From Zongyangia gallinarum (GTDB taxonomy: Bacteria > Bacillota > Clostridia > Oscillospirales > Ruminococcaceae): a stretch of 64,000 bases of DNA. The notes beneath the pieces are model-generated. The model was not told the DNA's origin. It saw only the letters and a list, made by a program, of their open reading frames with translations, and searched no databases. The position numbers and the translations under genes are program-made. Location of the stretch: assembly GCA_904419315.1 (NCBI GenBank), contig CAJFQY010000003.1, positions 1 to 64,000 on the forward strand, given 5' to 3'. Position 1 is the stretch's first letter. Every line of letters starts with the position of its first letter. Positions 63,071 to 64,000 of this stretch are shown piece after piece.

Positions 63071-64000
63071 CTATACCCGAATTTCCCCATCGAGATGAAA
63101 GGAATAGAGAATTTTTTCTTTGACAGGATGCCCTAACGCCTTCTGCGCAATTTCTTCATACAGGGCCAGCTGGCCGGCGTATCGTGCCACAAGCTCCTCG
63201 GGCCCCTCGACCTGGTCGGTCTTGTAGTCCACAATGACCATCTCCTCCCCCTCAAAGAAGAGGCAGTCCATAACTCCCTGGATGGAAATGGGCTCCTCTC
63301 CCGGTTCCCCGCCGGCAATTTCAGCGGAGACTTCCCCCAAAAAGCGGTATTCCCGCAGAAGTCGGGGGGAAGCCAGCATCCGCTTGCCTATCCCGCTTTC
63401 AAAAAAGCTGCTCACCTTTTGGGGAGATACCCACTGGGCCTCCTGTGGGGAGATAAACTGGCGCTCTACCAGCCGGGCAATTTCCTCCTCCGGGCTGCGG
63501 CTGGCTGCCTTAAAGTCGGCAAACTGCATAAACTTGTGGATGGCGTTGCCCTTTTGGGCCGGGGTAAGCTCATCGTGGCGCAAAAAGGAGGGCCGGCGGA
63601 GGAACCGATGTCCCGGCCCCTCTTTGACCACCTGGGAAACAGAGAGTTTCGTTGGAATGCGCACCGCCTTTTCATAGGGATAAGAAAAATCCATCTGGAG
63701 GAGAAGCTGTTTTGTCAGCTCCGAATCCTCCCGGCTTTCATAGGATATTTCTTTTCCCATACTCTGTTCCTCGTTTTCCGGCAGGACGACCTCTACCTTC
63801 CAGGGGCTTCCCCCATTCATATCCAATGCTTTTCCGCTGGGGAGCCCCGCCAGCAATCTCAGTTTGTCCGCGTCCGGATGGCGCAGCGCTCCCATGAGGA
63901 TCCACTCTCCATAGGAACCTGCTCCCATAACAGCGCTAGGAGGGATGGAAACCTCTTCCCCCAGCAGAGCTCCCAACCTGCCCAGGCTCTTCTCCATATC
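63071..64000 (-). CDS. addA: AddA, helicase-nuclease subunit A (C-terminal part, cut by window edge)
   Basis: The last 309 or so residues of the AddA subunit of the AddAB recombination-repair complex; the gene runs past base 64000. The RecB-type nuclease domain is visible: GNAIHKFMQF (His), GVMDCLFFEG (Asp), VIVDYKTDQ (Asp and Lys) and YAGQLALYEE (Gln). AddA combines a UvrD-type helicase with this nuclease; the helicase part lies outside the window. No terminator was seen before the infC promoter. Confidence 0.9.
   Translation of the reverse strand, partial: DMEKSLGRLGALLGEEVSIPPSAVMGAGSYGEWILMGALRHPDADKLRLLAGLPSGKALDMNGGSPWKVEVVLPENEEQSMGKEISYESREDSELTKQLLLQMDFSYPYEKAVRIPTKLSVSQVVKEGPGHRFLRRPSFLRHDELTPAQKGNAIHKFMQFADFKAASRSPEEEIARLVERQFISPQEAQWVSPQKVSSFFESGIGKRMLASPRLLREYRFLGEVSAEIAGGEPGEEPISIQGVMDCLFFEGEEMVIVDYKTDQVEGPEELVARYAGQLALYEEIAQKALGHPVKEKILYSFHLDGEIRV

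Overview
The window comes from a Gram-positive anaerobe of the class Clostridia, probably an intestinal Oscillospiraceae-like or Lachnospiraceae-like bacterium. The evidence is LPXTG-anchored pilins with sortases, a glycyl-radical pyruvate formate-lyase, clostridial housekeeping gene order (infC-rpmI-rplT; dprA-topA-trmFO; rnc-smc-ftsY) and strong AGGAGG-type ribosome binding sites. No rRNA, tRNA, CRISPR array, insertion sequence or prophage was seen. Genus-level placement is not supported by the sequence alone.

Layout. 1-3429: heterodimeric ABC exporter (first gene cut by the window edge). 3522-4025: Cu/Zn superoxide dismutase. 4182-14031: a 10-kb leftward pilus operon. In transcription order it holds a coiled-coil protein, signal peptidase I, a 1548-residue adhesin/tip pilin with His/Cys repeats, the major pilin, a class C sortase, a minor pilin and a second sortase. 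14032-14536: an AT-rich control region. 14537-15361: a tyrosine recombinase. 15697-22244: AI-2E-type permease, ABC-F ATPase, and an MBOAT/DHHW acyl-transfer pair next to a DUF4358 lipoprotein. 23097-26059: zinc uptake operon zur-znuACB with its promoter and operator. 26104-30065: EndoQ-UvrD fusion helicase and a class 3 lipase. 30125-33331: ZTP riboswitch, pflB and pflA. 33330-42343: two-component system, acetyltransferase, aldo/keto reductase, EEP phosphatase, PAP2 phosphatase, BirA and ribosomal protein S21. 42474-61568: a long leftward housekeeping block from rlmB-like and dprA through topA, trmFO, plsX, rnc, smc, ftsY, rdgB, yhbY, nadD, yqeK, LCP and rsfS to leuS. 61644-63047: infC-rpmI-rplT with leader and promoter. 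63071-64000: the C-terminal part of AddA.

The main discovery candidate is the 14256-14517 region. Two 20-bp perfect inverted repeats flank about 222 bp that carry one strong sigma-A promoter (TTGACA, 17 bp, TATATT). They lie between the pilus operon and an intact tyrosine recombinase gene. As drawn, the promoter points away from the pilus operon and into the 3' end of the recombinase gene. Inversion would point it at the operon. This looks like a recombinase-driven phase-variation switch for pilus expression, captured mostly OFF; a weaker fixed promoter (14140-14169) may give basal expression.

Secondary points of interest are the His/Cys repeat stalk of the adhesin, the EndoQ-helicase fusion, a leaderless Cu/Zn SOD in an anaerobe, the ZTP riboswitch with a terminator overlapping its pseudoknot, a Fur-family operator overlapping the zur start region, and an AUU-start infC with a leader hairpin.
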